DNA of 64,000 bases from an uncultured Paracoccaceae bacterium (GCA_905182165.1 CAJJAK010000008.1:1-64000), one strand, 5' to 3'; shown: positions 48,789 through 59,221, counted from the stretch's first letter. A program made the numbers and translations. Notes: a model not told the origin generated them from the letters alone.

Positions 48789-50054
48789 ATGGGGGGGCAA
48801 ACACTTGCGCAAAAAATTGTAGCAAAAGCTTGTGGTAAAGATCGTGTGACCGCAGGTGAGGTAGAGATTGCAAATGTTGATCTAGCTATGATCCACGATT
48901 CAGGAGGCCCTAGGCGAGTTAAGCCAATTCTGGAACGCTTGGGAGTGGATGTTTGGTCGTCAGAAAAAATTGTTGTTGTAACTGATCATTATGTTCCCGA
49001 GTTTAATGCAGAAACAAAAGCTATCCAAAAATTGACCCGTGATTGGGTGAAGGCCCATAATATTCAATCTTTTTATGACCAAATGGGAATATGCCACGTT
49101 GTAGTTCCAGAAAATGGTCATCTTAAACCAGGAATGTTTGTTGTTGGGGGAGATAGTCATTCTCCCACTGGTGGAGCCTTTGGAGCATATATGTTTGGCG
49201 TTGGAGCAACAGAAATGGCTGGTGTATTAGCGACTGGTGAAATTTGGATTAAAGTTCCAGAAACTATTAAGATAAATTGGTCTGGAATGCTTAATGAATA
49301 TATTACTGCCAAAGATATGATGCTTTATACTTGTGGAAAATTAGGAATGGATGGAGGGAAATATCAAGCGGTAGAATTTAGTGGTTCAACAATATCCTCT
49401 CTAAGTATGCAAGAACGAATGACCCTTTCAAATATGACAGCAGAATTGGGAGGGCAAGCTGGTATCATTGCACCAGATCAAATTACAAAAAATTATTTGA
49501 AATCAGTAGGAGTTCCCGAAATCAACACTGAGTATTGGCGTTCTGACGATGATGCTTATTTCCTAGAATCCCATCAATTTGATGGAATGTCTTTAAGTTC
49601 AAACTATAACCTCAGACCAAAAGCTGCAGAAATACTGATCAAAGGAACTAAAATTAATGTTATTAAATTGGCGCATGTACTGGAGCAAAAATGTCAGATT
49701 TAAGGATGGCAGCTTCAGTTTTAAAAGGTAAAGAGTTAGCTTCTGGAGTTAGGCTGTTAGTTGCGCCAGCATCAAAAAAAGACCAGGAATTAGCTAAAGA
49801 TGAAGGAATCATGAAAATTTTCGAAGATGCTGGTGCATCAATTTTACCAAATTCCTTTTTAGCTATGCGCGGGTTATGGTTCTGAAAGACTTGGTGAGGA
49901 TGTGATTTGCATCTCATCAACTGCGAGAAACTTTCAAGGTCGTATGGGAGCCTTGTCATCTGGAGTTTATTTAGGTTCACCTTACACTGTAGCAGCTTCC
50001 GCTATTACTGGTGAAATTAGTGATCCCAGAGATTTTATCGAGTATAAAAAATGA
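48789..50054 (+). CDS. LeuC/aconitase-family hydratase large subunit, frameshifted twice
   Basis: The first 290 residues match the LeuC group: GGDSHSPTGGAFGAYMFGVG and MTAELGGQAGIIAPDQ are typical. Near 49665 the frame shifts to IGACTGAKMSDLRMAA, which carries the first iron-sulfur cysteine. Near 49865 it shifts again into CAGYGSERLGED and STARNFQGRMGALSSGV. Relatives are isopropylmalate, homoaconitate, maleate and 2,3-dimethylmalate dehydratases. The neighbouring carbon-carbon lyase, the TRAP uptake system and the lack of leuA/leuB suggest catabolism of a substituted malate rather than leucine synthesis. Confidence 0.8.
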
Positions 50055-50564
50055 CCGAGATATGGATTTTGGTTGTTTGGAGATGATATTGATACTGATA
50101 TTTTGGCACCAGGTAAGTTCATGAGCAGTAATATAAATATTTTGTCATCACATTGTCTCGAAGCTGTTGATGAATCATTTGCAAAAAATGTTCAGTCAGG
50201 TGATATTTTAGTAGCAGGTAAGAATTTTGGTGTTGGATCGTCACGTGAGCAGGCAGCACAAGCATTAAAATATTTAGGAATTAAGGCTGTTATAGCAAAA
50301 TCATTTGCAGGTATATTTTATAGAAATGCAATCAATTTGGGTTTGCCAGTATTAGTTGGTGAAGCATGTGATGTTGTCCAATCTGGAAATAGAGCTAAAT
50401 TAGAGGTGTCGACTGGTATTTTTGAGCTGGTTGATGAGAAGAAGACTATAAATTGTGAACCTTTGCCTAAATTTTTATTAAACTTAATTGATTCTGGTGG
50501 ATTAGTTCCACATTTAGAGAGAAGGTTTGCTGAGGAAAAAAAGCAAAATGACAATAAAATTTAA
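50051..50564 (+). CDS. LeuD/aconitase-family hydratase small subunit, frameshifted near start
   Basis: The ATG at 50051 overlaps the large-subunit stop. After MTEIWIL the frame changes near 50070 and continues as FGDDIDTDILAPGKFM. GKNFGVGSSREQAAQALK, the substrate-contact loop of LeuD-type subunits, follows near residue 57. At about 170 residues it is of the usual small-subunit length. It pairs with the preceding large subunit. Its end overlaps the start of the lyase gene. Confidence 0.82.
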
Positions 50565-51429
50565 AGATAGATTGAACAACGATAAAATATTGTTACTGCC
50601 TGGCATATATGATGCACTATCCGCGCTATTAGCTGAGCAGGCTGGATTTGAAGGTGCTTATTTGTCTGGTGCAAGTATCGCCTATACAAAATTAGGAAGA
50701 TCTGATGTGGGATTGGTATCTGTTAGTGAAGTTGCCAATACTCTAGAATTGATATGTGATAGAGTAGAACTACCAGTAATGGTTGATGCAGATAATGGTT
50801 ATGGTAATGCCTTGAATGTGCAACGAACTGTTAGGTTTTTTGAAAGAGCGGGAGCTTCTGCTATTCAATTAGAAGATCAATCTTACCCAAAAAGGTGCGG
50901 ACATTTGAGTGGCAAAGTCCTTATTAAAAAAACTGAAATGCTGGGAAAAATTCATGCAGCCTTAGATGCTCGAAAAAGTGAAAAAACGCTGATTGTTGCT
51001 AGAACAGATGCAATTGCTGTGGAAGGGTTTCAAGGCGCGTTAGATAGAGCTGAACATTATTCTGAAGCTGGGGCTGATATAATATTTGTTGAAGCTCCCA
51101 AATCAATTGAGGACATGCAAGCGATAGTTAAGCGACTTGGCTCAAATGTGCCGTTGCTTGCTAATATGGTTGAAGGTGGCCATTCACCTTTATTAACGGC
51201 GAATGAGTTAGAGAATATTGGTTATAAAATCGCTATTTTTCCAGGTGGATTAGCAAGAGCTCAAACTTATGCTACACAGAAATTTTTTAATCAATTAATG
51301 CATGATGGGACAACATCTAATATGTTAAATCGAATGAATTCTTTCCAAGAATTAAATGATATTATTGGGACAAATGAACTATTATCATTGGGGGAAAAAT
51401 ATGCTGAGATAAAAGGTGATGACGAATGA
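50548..51429 (+). CDS. Isocitrate lyase/PEP mutase superfamily lyase
   Basis: This 293-residue TIM-barrel enzyme starts at 50548, overlapping the hydratase small subunit. It has LLPGIYDALSALLAEQAGFE, VMVDADNGYGN (metal-binding aspartates) and PKRCGHLSGK, the equivalent of the catalytic KKCGH loop of isocitrate and methylisocitrate lyases. The family also includes 2,3-dimethylmalate lyase and oxaloacetate decarboxylase. Following a LeuCD-like hydratase, a malate-type C-C cleavage is the likely reaction. The frame is intact. Confidence 0.88.
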   Translation: MTIKFKDRLNNDKILLLPGIYDALSALLAEQAGFEGAYLSGASIAYTKLGRSDVGLVSVSEVANTLELICDRVELPVMVDADNGYGNALNVQRTVRFFERAGASAIQLEDQSYPKRCGHLSGKVLIKKTEMLGKIHAALDARKSEKTLIVARTDAIAVEGFQGALDRAEHYSEAGADIIFVEAPKSIEDMQAIVKRLGSNVPLLANMVEGGHSPLLTANELENIGYKIAIFPGGLARAQTYATQKFFNQLMHDGTTSNMLNRMNSFQELNDIIGTNELLSLGEKYAEIKGDDE

Positions 51430-53071
51430 TGGATCCTGTTACGCTAGCTATTTTAAATGGTAGATTAGGTGTGCAAGAGTATGTTGTAAATAGAGCAAGA
51501 AAAGATAAATCTTCTCTACTACGATAATTGCTGAAGCGCACGATGCATCACACGGCATATACGACGCGGTTAATGGCGATACCTTGGTTCAAGGAAAATC
51601 TGGTTTACCTATATTCGTTGGCGTAATGGCTTTTGCTGTAAAAGCTGTAATCGATAAAGCAGCTCGTGATGGTGATTTGGTTGATGGCGATGTTTATATT
51701 TTTAATGATCCATATGATGGTGGCACCCATTTATCAGATTTTAGGTTAGTAAGGCCACTTTATAGAAATGGATCAGTTTACTGTTATTTAGCTTCAGTTG
51801 GCCATTGGCACGATGTTGGTGGCAACGTTCCTGGTAATTATAATCCTATTGCGACTGAAAGCTTTCAAGAAGGTATGTTAATTCCTCCTGTGAAACTATT
51901 TAAAGCTGGTGAGTTTCAGCAAGATATAGTTGATATTCTGCAAGCTAATTCAAGATTACCCATGTCAGTATTTGGAGATTTAAATGCCAATTTACCGGTG
52001 GATCTGGGTGTTAGAAGATTTAATTCTCTTTTAGATGATTATGGAGAAGATACGATTAAGTCTGCCTTAGAAGAATTGCGGGATCGCGCTTCCAAAATGA
52101 TGCGTTCATATATTTCTAGCTTACCAGACTGTGAAATTTTTGCCGAAGACTTTCTTGATAATGATGGGATCAATGATGAACCACTGAAAGTTGCACTTAA
52201 TTTGAAAATTTCGGGTGAGAAAATGACTATGGATTTTAGCGAGTCATCACCACAATGTAGTGGACCAGTAAATATTGCGCGGTCAACTGCAATTGCCGCA
52301 TGTTATGTAGCTTTAAAACATATTTTTGGCGATGTACCAGCAAATGCTGGCGTTTTGGAGCCAGTGGAGTTTGTTATTAAGGAAAATTCGCTGTTGTCTG
52401 CTACTGCTCCTAAACCTGTTGGAGGCTATACAGAAACAATACTTAGATTAATTGATGTTATTTTTCAGGCAATTGCAAAGATTGCACCTGAAAAATCTAA
52501 TGGGTGCGCTTATGGTACAATAAATGCATTATCAATAGCTGGGCATCGAAAAAATGGTCAACGTTGGGTGATGTTCAGCTTTTTTGGCGGTGGGCATGGT
52601 GGCCATCCTTTAGGTGATGGTTTAAATCATGGTAATGCTCCAATCTCCACAGCAACGATCCCACCTTTAGAAATTCTTGAAGCTGCTTACCCGGTAAAAT
52701 TTAATCAATGGGCTTTGAGGCCAGATTCAGGTGGGGATGGAAAACATCGTGGAGGGTTGGGTGCCACTTACGAAATCGAACTTTTGGAAGAAAGTGCGGA
52801 TGCATTCTTATTTGGAGAACGAGGAAAGTTTGCTCCTGTTGGTGTGGTGGGTGGTGGACCCGGCGCTAAGAACGTTTTTACATACGAAGGTGAAAATGGA
52901 CCGGCTCACCCAAAAATGATTTCTAAAATCGTGGGTGTGAAATTATTGCGCGGTCAAAGTGTTAGAATAGATACCCCTGGAGGTGGAGGATACGGTAACC
53001 CTAATGAACGAAGCAGTATCGCCCGTGCGGCTGATGTTGCTCTTGGCTATGTAACGGAAAGCAAATCATGA
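51426..53071 (+). CDS. hyuB: HyuB-type hydantoinase/oxoprolinase B subunit, broken N-terminus
   Basis: From the ATG at 51426 the start MMDPVTLAILNGRL is typical. The next about 30 codons do not match the family, and the frame must change before 51530, where IIAEAHDASHGIYDA resumes. From 51584 on it is intact: FNDPYDGGTHLSDF, FSESSPQCSGPVNIARS and GGGHGGHPLGDG are HyuB hallmarks. HyuA/HyuB pairs open hydantoins, 5-oxoproline or similar cyclic amides using ATP. Its stop overlaps the HyuA start. Confidence 0.88.
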
Positions 53072-55131
53072 ACTCGGATAAAAAAGGGAACAAACTAGTT
53101 GGGGTTGATGTTGGTGGAACATTTACGGATGTTTTCGTTTTAGATCAGGACACAGGTGATATATCTATTAGCAAAGTTGCATCGACCAAAGGTGATCAAT
53201 CTATTGGTTTCATAAACGGTATTGAAAAAGGTGCAAAATATTTTAATGAAATAAATACAGTCGTTCATGGAACTACGGTTGGGACCAATGCGTTATTAGA
53301 GCGTAAAGGAGCAAAAACAGGTATAATCACGACAAAAGGTTTTCGCGATGTTCTTGAAATGCGTCGGCGAGACAGACCCACCACTTGGGGATTGTGGGGG
53401 CAATTCACGCCTGTAATTGAACGCAAATGTAGACTTGAGGTCCCTGAACGTACTTTAGCTGATGGCACCATAAGTACTCCTGTAAACCTGGAAGAGGTAA
53501 AAGCTGCCGCTAAAGCTTTACTTGAGCTTGGTTGTGATGCCGTTTGCATTTTTTTCATAAATGGATTTGCAAATTTAAAGAATGAAAGATTGGCCGCGAA
53601 AGCTGTCCGAGAAATTTGGCCTAGTCCATATGTGACTTCTGCGACCGAAATATTGCCAGAAATTAGAGAATTTGAGAGATGTTCAACAGCTACACTAAAT
53701 GCTTACTTACAACCAGTCGTTGCAAATTATTTGGATAGATTGAAAAAAGGCTTATTGGATAGGGGGACAATGTCTGATGTTTTGTTAGTTCAATCGAATG
53801 GTGGGTTAATGGACGTCGAATTAGCAGCCCAATTTCCTGTTAGAACAGCATTATCTGGTCCAGCAGCGGGGGTAAAGGCTGCACAGTATATTGGCGCTGA
53901 AGCTGGATTTGCAAATCTAATTACTTGCGATATGGGCGGTACTTCTTTTGATGTTTCATTAATAAATAAAGGAGAAAGCACGCTTGCAGCTCAAACAGAG
54001 ATTGATTTTGGGATGGTTGTTAGAACGCCCATGGTGGAAATATCAACTATAGGTGCTGGGGGTGGATCCATTGCTCATATTGATCAAGGAGGCCTATTAG
54101 CAGTTGGTCCTGAAAGTGCTGGATCTGACCCTGGGCCAGTTTCTTATGGGCTTGGAAATGATCGACCAACAGTTACTGACGCTAACCTCCTTTTAGGAAG
54201 AATTAATCCAGACAGACCCATTGGTGGAAAGCTTGAGAAGTTAGATATTGATGCAGCATGGGATGCAGTTAAGCAAAAAATTGCTGAACCTTTAGGATTA
54301 ACAGTTCCTGATGCTGCAGATGCTATCGTGAGGGTTGCAAATGCTAAGATGGCAGGGGCAATAAGATTAGTTTCTGTAGAGCGAGGTCATGATCCAAAAG
54401 AATTTGCTATTATGCCATTTGGTGGTGGCGGATCCCTTCACGCTTGCGCTTTAATGAAGGAGATTGGTCTAGCGGCATCTATAATTCCACGTTACCCAGG
54501 TGTTACATCAGCTTTGGGGTGTGTTGTTGCAGATATGCGCCTTGATATTGTTCAAACGGTCAACACCATGTTGGATGAGTTAGATATAGCTGTGATGGCC
54601 AGCAAGATGGAAGATCAAGCAATTAAATTTGAGAAAGACTTAAGTCGAACAGAATCTGGATTAACTGGCTTATCTAGGGTGTTTGAACTAGATATGCTAT
54701 ATGTAGGACAAACACACTCGATCAACGTTCCTCTGCCTGACGATCCTAAAAAATTCAGCCTAGAGACTATTCGTGAGGCATTTAATAAAATCTATTTAGA
54801 TACTTATGGCAGATTACTTCCTGGTATAGGTTATAGAGTAATTAATATGCGAGTGGCCGTTATTGGGCATAGGCCGAAGCTTGATTTGTCTTCAATGGCT
54901 CCAGTTTCATCAAAAAATATTGATCAATTTGTAAGTGGAGATAGAATGGTATGGTGCGAAGGTACGAAAGTTAGTGCAAAAATTTATGAACGTTTGGACT
55001 TACCGGTTAATGCAAAAGTATTTGGTCCAGCGATTTTAGAGCAACCAGATACAACTATTTTTATTGAACCTAAAATGTATGGAGAGGTAGATAAATATGG
55101 GAATTTAATTATTAGGTGGAATAAGGAATAG
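53068..55131 (+). CDS. hyuA: HyuA-type hydantoinase/oxoprolinase A subunit
   Basis: This intact 687-residue ATPase-like subunit has VGVDVGGTFTDVFVLD at the start, HGTTVGTNALLERKGAKTG near 65, DMGGTSFDVSLI near 290 and the STIGAGGGSIAHID stretch near 330. With HyuB it forms the ATP-dependent ring-opening enzyme. The specificity within the family (hydantoin, 5-oxoproline, acetophenone carboxylation, caprolactam) cannot be told from motifs alone. Confidence 0.92.
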   Translation: MNSDKKGNKLVGVDVGGTFTDVFVLDQDTGDISISKVASTKGDQSIGFINGIEKGAKYFNEINTVVHGTTVGTNALLERKGAKTGIITTKGFRDVLEMRRRDRPTTWGLWGQFTPVIERKCRLEVPERTLADGTISTPVNLEEVKAAAKALLELGCDAVCIFFINGFANLKNERLAAKAVREIWPSPYVTSATEILPEIREFERCSTATLNAYLQPVVANYLDRLKKGLLDRGTMSDVLLVQSNGGLMDVELAAQFPVRTALSGPAAGVKAAQYIGAEAGFANLITCDMGGTSFDVSLINKGESTLAAQTEIDFGMVVRTPMVEISTIGAGGGSIAHIDQGGLLAVGPESAGSDPGPVSYGLGNDRPTVTDANLLLGRINPDRPIGGKLEKLDIDAAWDAVKQKIAEPLGLTVPDAADAIVRVANAKMAGAIRLVSVERGHDPKEFAIMPFGGGGSLHACALMKEIGLAASIIPRYPGVTSALGCVVADMRLDIVQTVNTMLDELDIAVMASKMEDQAIKFEKDLSRTESGLTGLSRVFELDMLYVGQTHSINVPLPDDPKKFSLETIREAFNKIYLDTYGRLLPGIGYRVINMRVAVIGHRPKLDLSSMAPVSSKNIDQFVSGDRMVWCEGTKVSAKIYERLDLPVNAKVFGPAILEQPDTTIFIEPKMYGEVDKYGNLIIRWNKE

Positions 55132-55135
55132 ACTT

Positions 55136-55729
55136 ATGAATAATAAAAAAACGGCATTGTTGTTGGTGGACCTGCAAAATGATTTTATTCATCCAAATGG
55201 CGCTTATGGTCGTGCAAGCCAATTTTCTCAAGATATAGCTGTTTTACCGCAAACTGTCGCACCCGTGGCAAAAGCAATGAGAAAATTGGGAAATCCAATT
55301 ATCTCTACTCAATTTACGCTAATTCCTGATGAATATGGGAATCCAATGATTGCAGAGCATCTAAAAAAATTAAGACCATTTCTTACCAAGGGAGATTTTG
55401 AATCTGGAAGTTGGGGAAATCAAATTGTGGATGAGCTAGGTCTACCAGACTATGTTATTGAAAAAATTGCGTATTCAGCTTTTTATATGACACGATTAGA
55501 ATGGGTTCTCAAAAAAATAAATATTAAGCATTTAATTGTAGGGGGCATTGTAACTAATGGTGGTGTTGCTTCAACTGTTAGAAATGCTCATGTATTAGAT
55601 TTTGATACGACCATTTTGTCAGATGGTTGTGCTGCGTTTTCAAACGAAACTCATACAAACGCTCTTTCAGATCTGTCGACTGTATCTGATGTCAAAACAT
55701 GTTCGGAAGTAATCGAAATATTATCTTGA
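55136..55729 (+). CDS. Isochorismatase-family hydrolase with Gly at the Cys position
   Basis: This 197-residue protein has the family start ALLLVDLQNDFIHPNG with D12, and K110 in IEKIAYSAF. At the place of the nucleophilic cysteine (usually T-D-x-C-V) it has T-N-G-G-V with G143. A glycine there also occurs in true isochorismatases such as EntB and PhzD, while amidases of the family need the cysteine. So this is not a standard cysteine amidohydrolase such as nicotinamidase or N-carbamoylsarcosine amidase. It follows HyuA on the same strand. Confidence 0.85.
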   Translation: MNNKKTALLLVDLQNDFIHPNGAYGRASQFSQDIAVLPQTVAPVAKAMRKLGNPIISTQFTLIPDEYGNPMIAEHLKKLRPFLTKGDFESGSWGNQIVDELGLPDYVIEKIAYSAFYMTRLEWVLKKINIKHLIVGGIVTNGGVASTVRNAHVLDFDTTILSDGCAAFSNETHTNALSDLSTVSDVKTCSEVIEILS

Positions 55730-55731
55730 TA

Positions 55732-56505
55732 TTATAGCCCCTTTGGATGCGTCAAGAACTCTTCAATTACATGATCGGGAGCTTTTACATAATCTGAAGT
55801 TCTGCTTATTCCTTGACCAGTTTGTCTTTTTAAGGAAACAGCCATTTCAGCCATTTTAACCGCAATTGGGATACCATTAATTACAGGTGCTGTATCAATA
55901 TTATGGTTGTGGAATTTAGAAAATAGTAGCATCGGAATTCCGCCTCCAGGAATTATAACGTCAATGCCAGATTGTATTAATGGTTTTCCTTGTTCTTCAA
56001 ATAGCATCCTAACCTCTTCGGCTTTTTCTTCTGATCCGTATGCTTCTAATATTTGACCGGGTTCAAAAGTCATTGAGTGTATACCAGTTACTCTCTCTTT
56101 AAGTCCGTATTTAGCTATTTGGTGATGGAACCACGGTATGAAACGAGGGTTTATTGTAACTATTCCAAGCCTTTGCCCTAATTGACAGCTATATAACATA
56201 GTAGCCTCTCCCAGAGCTATTATTGGAATATCAACTACTGTTCTTGCTTCATAGAGCCCAGCATCCTGGAAATGACCTACAATAAATGCATCGTAGCCCT
56301 CTTTCTCAGCTTGTACGGCATTACAAATCATCTCTCGGGCGCAGCGAAATTCAACCAACGGATGAGCATAACTATCAAAGGGCGTTATTCCTCTTATATC
56401 AATTTGAGTATCTGAACTTACTGTTTCATTTAAGTGTACTCGCAAAGCATCCCAGTAAGATTTTCCATTTTCATAATCAACATAACTTTGATACCAAATC
56501 TTCAT
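55732..56505 (-). CDS. Asp/Glu (hydantoin) racemase-fold protein without catalytic cysteines
   Basis: This 257-residue protein aligns with hydantoin-racemase-like proteins (FIVGHFQDAGLYEARTVVDI, then IIALGEATM). The two cysteines used by such racemases are not there: the first position is H78 in VGHFQD and the second falls in the IPGGGIPM stretch near 187-190. It therefore should not racemise by the two-cysteine mechanism. It may be another member of the fold, such as a decarboxylase or isomerase-like enzyme. It is convergent with the isochorismatase-like gene and starts with an AAGGAT site. Confidence 0.8.
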   Translation of the reverse strand: MKIWYQSYVDYENGKSYWDALRVHLNETVSSDTQIDIRGITPFDSYAHPLVEFRCAREMICNAVQAEKEGYDAFIVGHFQDAGLYEARTVVDIPIIALGEATMLYSCQLGQRLGIVTINPRFIPWFHHQIAKYGLKERVTGIHSMTFEPGQILEAYGSEEKAEEVRMLFEEQGKPLIQSGIDVIIPGGGIPMLLFSKFHNHNIDTAPVINGIPIAVKMAEMAVSLKRQTGQGISRTSDYVKAPDHVIEEFLTHPKGL

Positions 56506-56634
56506 TCTTTTATCCTTCTAATCACGTGGTCATATCACCATTATTATTTGCCTATTGTATAGCTAACTGCAAATAGTTTTTACGCAAGTCGTTTAGTATG
56601 TGGACTCATGTTGAGAAAATGTCATAATATTGTT

Positions 56635-58054
56635 ATGATTAATAAAAATGAAGTTGTAGCGCGAGTTGAATCTGCAAGTGGCATCGTTTTTCAGGCCAAT
56701 GTTCAAGTTTTAATTATAGGAGCTGGTGCATGTGGATTAACAGCTGCTTTGGCTGCGAGCGATAACACAAATGATATTCTCGTCTTAGAAAGAGATCCTG
56801 AGCCAAGTGGGTCAACAGCATTATCGTCGGGGTTTGTTCCAGCTGCAGATACAAAATGCCAGAGATTTAAAGGCATTCAGGACTCTGCTCATGAGTTTAA
56901 TAATGATATTCTCGCTAAAGCATCTGGAAAACAGAATAGTGAACTATCAAAGCTTGTATCCTATAAATGTGGAAAAGTTTTAGATTGGTTGAGTGAACGC
57001 CATGGAATAGATTGGAAAATTTTAGATAATTTTCTTTACCCTGGTCACACTTATCATAGAATGCATACCGTTAGTGAAAAAACTGGCATAGGCCTAATGA
57101 ATAGATTGCAAGCTGCTATAGGGCGGGCAGGAATAGCAATATCAACTAATAGTTTAGTAGATACCATTTATATGTCTAATGAGATTGTTAGCGGGGTGAG
57201 AGTAAAACGTCCAAATGGGCTTTTTGAGTTTATAGGTTGTGAAAACTTAATTTTGGCTTGTAATGGTTATGGTGCCAATAAAGAATTGGTTAAAAAATAT
57301 ATACCAGAAATGAGTGATGCTCTATATTTTGGGCATGCTGGCAATCAAGGTCATGCAGCCTTTCCAAACTCTTCGCATATTACGACATCCCTATGGATGC
57401 TGATGGTGACCGAACTGGCGTAAACGTCAACTTGGGCATTGATGATGGAACATCTGGAAACTCTGGCGCCGACAAGGTTTAAGATTTAGTAATGAAAACC
57501 AAGGGTATTCGGAGCAGAGTGTACATGTTCTGGCGCAATCTAATAAGGTTGCATGGGTTATTTATGATGAAAAATTGCATCTGCTGGGTAAAGAGTTTCC
57601 CGATTATCTAAAAGCCATTAATTCAGGTGCGATAAAGTCAGCAGAAAATGCCGCTTCCCTGATCGAATTAATTGGGGTTGATAGAAAAGGTTTTGAAGAA
57701 ACGTTACGTTTGATTGAAGATTTTTCTTTAAGTAAGAAAGTTGATCCCTTTGGCAGAGAGTTTAAACGAAATCTAGCACCTTCTGAAAAAATGTACGCTA
57801 TAAAAGTGACAGGTGCCCTATTTCACACCCAAGGAGGGTTGTTGGTTAACGAGAAAGCACAAGTGTTAAAATCAGATAACACGCCTTTTAAAAATTTATT
57901 TGCTGGCGGTGGTGCGGCGTGTGGAGTTTCAGGACCGGATGTATCAGGCTATCTTTCAGGGAATGGGCTACTTACAGCATTCTCTTTAGGAGGTTTAGCA
58001 GGCTGGAATGCCTTTTTATACATATTTGATTTAGGAGTGTATAAAATATGTTGA
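56635..58054 (+). CDS. FAD-dependent oxidoreductase (fumarate reductase/KstD type), broken
   Basis: The N-terminal FAD motif LIIGAGACGLTAALAAS and SGSTALSSGFVPAADT match flavoproteins of the fumarate-reductase/3-ketosteroid-dehydrogenase group. After FGHAGNQGHA near 57365 the frame is lost; pieces such as RRFSNENQGYSEQS near 57480-57520 and the intact end from 57575 (with GGGAACGVSGPDVSGY) are recovered in other frames. More than one change, perhaps a short loss, is needed near 57370-57490. It should oxidise or reduce a C-C bond of a catabolic intermediate. An ATG at 56608 is an alternative start. Confidence 0.75.
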
Positions 58055-58722
58055 TTGAACTTTTTCAATTTTGCTAGTTATTACCCGCTCTTGGTTTTTT
58101 AATGCTAAATGTTTTAATTCCTGGCCCTAATGTTTTAAATACCGTCGGCACTTCAATAGGATCAGATCGACTTTCTGGCTTCTATTGTGCATTGGCATGT
58201 GGATTAGGATTATTTATTTGGGCTGTTTTAGCATTGTTGGGCGCTGCTGCATTATTTATAACTTTTCCAGGTTTAAGATTTGGCCTGACGGTTATTGGTG
58301 CATTATTATTATGGTATTTTTCTGCTAGGTATTGCTCAAAAGCATTAAGTAAGAATGATACAGCACTTAATTCGATAAATACAACAAAAAGCTTAGCTTT
58401 CAAACGTGCTTTTTTTATAATGATTACTAACCCCAAGGTTTTAACCACATGGTTGGCTGTAATTTCTTTATTCCCTATTATAACGCAAAATACATTAAAT
58501 ATGACTCTATTTACCTTTTTATCGGGATTTGCATCTTTTATTGGTCACGCTATTTACGCTTTTATTTTTTCTTCTAATACAGCAAAAGATGTATACCAAA
58601 TAATTCACAAACCTATTAACGGAATAGTTGGAATTGGATTTTTTATATATGGAGCAAAGTTAATATATGAATTGTTCAAACAAGCATATCTTTTGCAGCT
58701 TGTTCGATGGCTTTGTGTTTAG
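58048..58722 (+). CDS. LysE-family exporter, frameshifted near the start
   Basis: The likely start is the ATG at 58048, which overlaps the stop of the preceding flavoprotein gene (MLIELFQF). The frame changes near 58073 into LPALGFLMLNVLIPGPNVLN, the typical LysE/RhtB opening. Hydrophobic segments follow to 58722. LysE-type proteins export amino acids or analogues. It is coupled to the flavoprotein gene and may remove a toxic intermediate. The last residues may be off-frame. Confidence 0.78.
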
Positions 58723-58825
58723 CTTGAGATTGAGATTCAAAATATAATTTTGTGGAGTCTTGCACATCTTCAAGAGTGATCTCATCCATGAGATAATTAG
58801 AAAAAAGTGTGTGAAATTTGCACAT
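58676..58825 (-). CDS. Possible small protein, 49 residues
   Basis: A minus-strand frame of 49 codons starts at the ATG at 58825 (MCKFHTLFSNYLMDEITLE) and ends at 58676. Its charged, helix-prone composition (DSTKLYFESQSQAKHKAIEQ) looks like real protein. Against it, there is no clear ribosome-binding site, and its last 47 bases overlap the convergent LysE gene. The function is unknown. Confidence 0.35.
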   Translation of the reverse strand: MCKFHTLFSNYLMDEITLEDVQDSTKLYFESQSQAKHKAIEQAAKDMLV

Positions 58826-59002
58826 AAAGTTAACTAAGATGAAAATATTGTTACAAAATTTGTAAATATTTGGTAATTTTAGTGCGTATTTGGATGTTTT
58901 TTAAAAAAAAGCACAACATTTAGTTGACTGAGCGGATTTTTGCCTATTTTGTCTCCCCACACTGTCCATGATAGGGACAGCAACATTAGAGGAAGCAGAA
59001 AA

Positions 59003-59221
59003 ATGATTGATAAAGCAAACAAAGCAGTTGGAAGTATTACAGCATTAGGCATAGCACTTCTAGCATTAGCTATCGTAGCACAACTTTTAGTTGGAGCGTC
59101 TAATATGGCGTTTCTAGGTAATGTAGTAGGTAACATCACTGCATTAGTAGCTGAATTGGGAAGCGCAGGCCTAGCCGGCTTGATCTCACTTGGCGTAGTG
59201 CTTTGGCTATTTAATAGATAA
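59003..59221 (+). CDS. Small two-segment membrane protein 1
   Basis: This 72-residue protein starts at the ATG at 59003 after AGAGGAAG. It has two hydrophobic segments, about residues 12-32 and 50-70, joined by NMAFLGNVVGNITALVAELG. A hairpin (CTGTCC/GGACAG, 58962-58980) lies in the leader. I do not recognise the family. The next gene has a related layout, suggesting an old duplication. A holin-like, small-toxin-like or membrane-complex role can all be imagined; none is shown. Confidence 0.7.
   Translation: MIDKANKAVGSITALGIALLALAIVAQLLVGASNMAFLGNVVGNITALVAELGSAGLAGLISLGVVLWLFNR

Noticed and set aside
48789..50564. Leucine biosynthesis genes leuC and leuD
   Set aside because: The fold is right, but no leuA or leuB is near and the neighbours are a lyase, HyuAB and a TRAP importer, so I did not give leu symbols.
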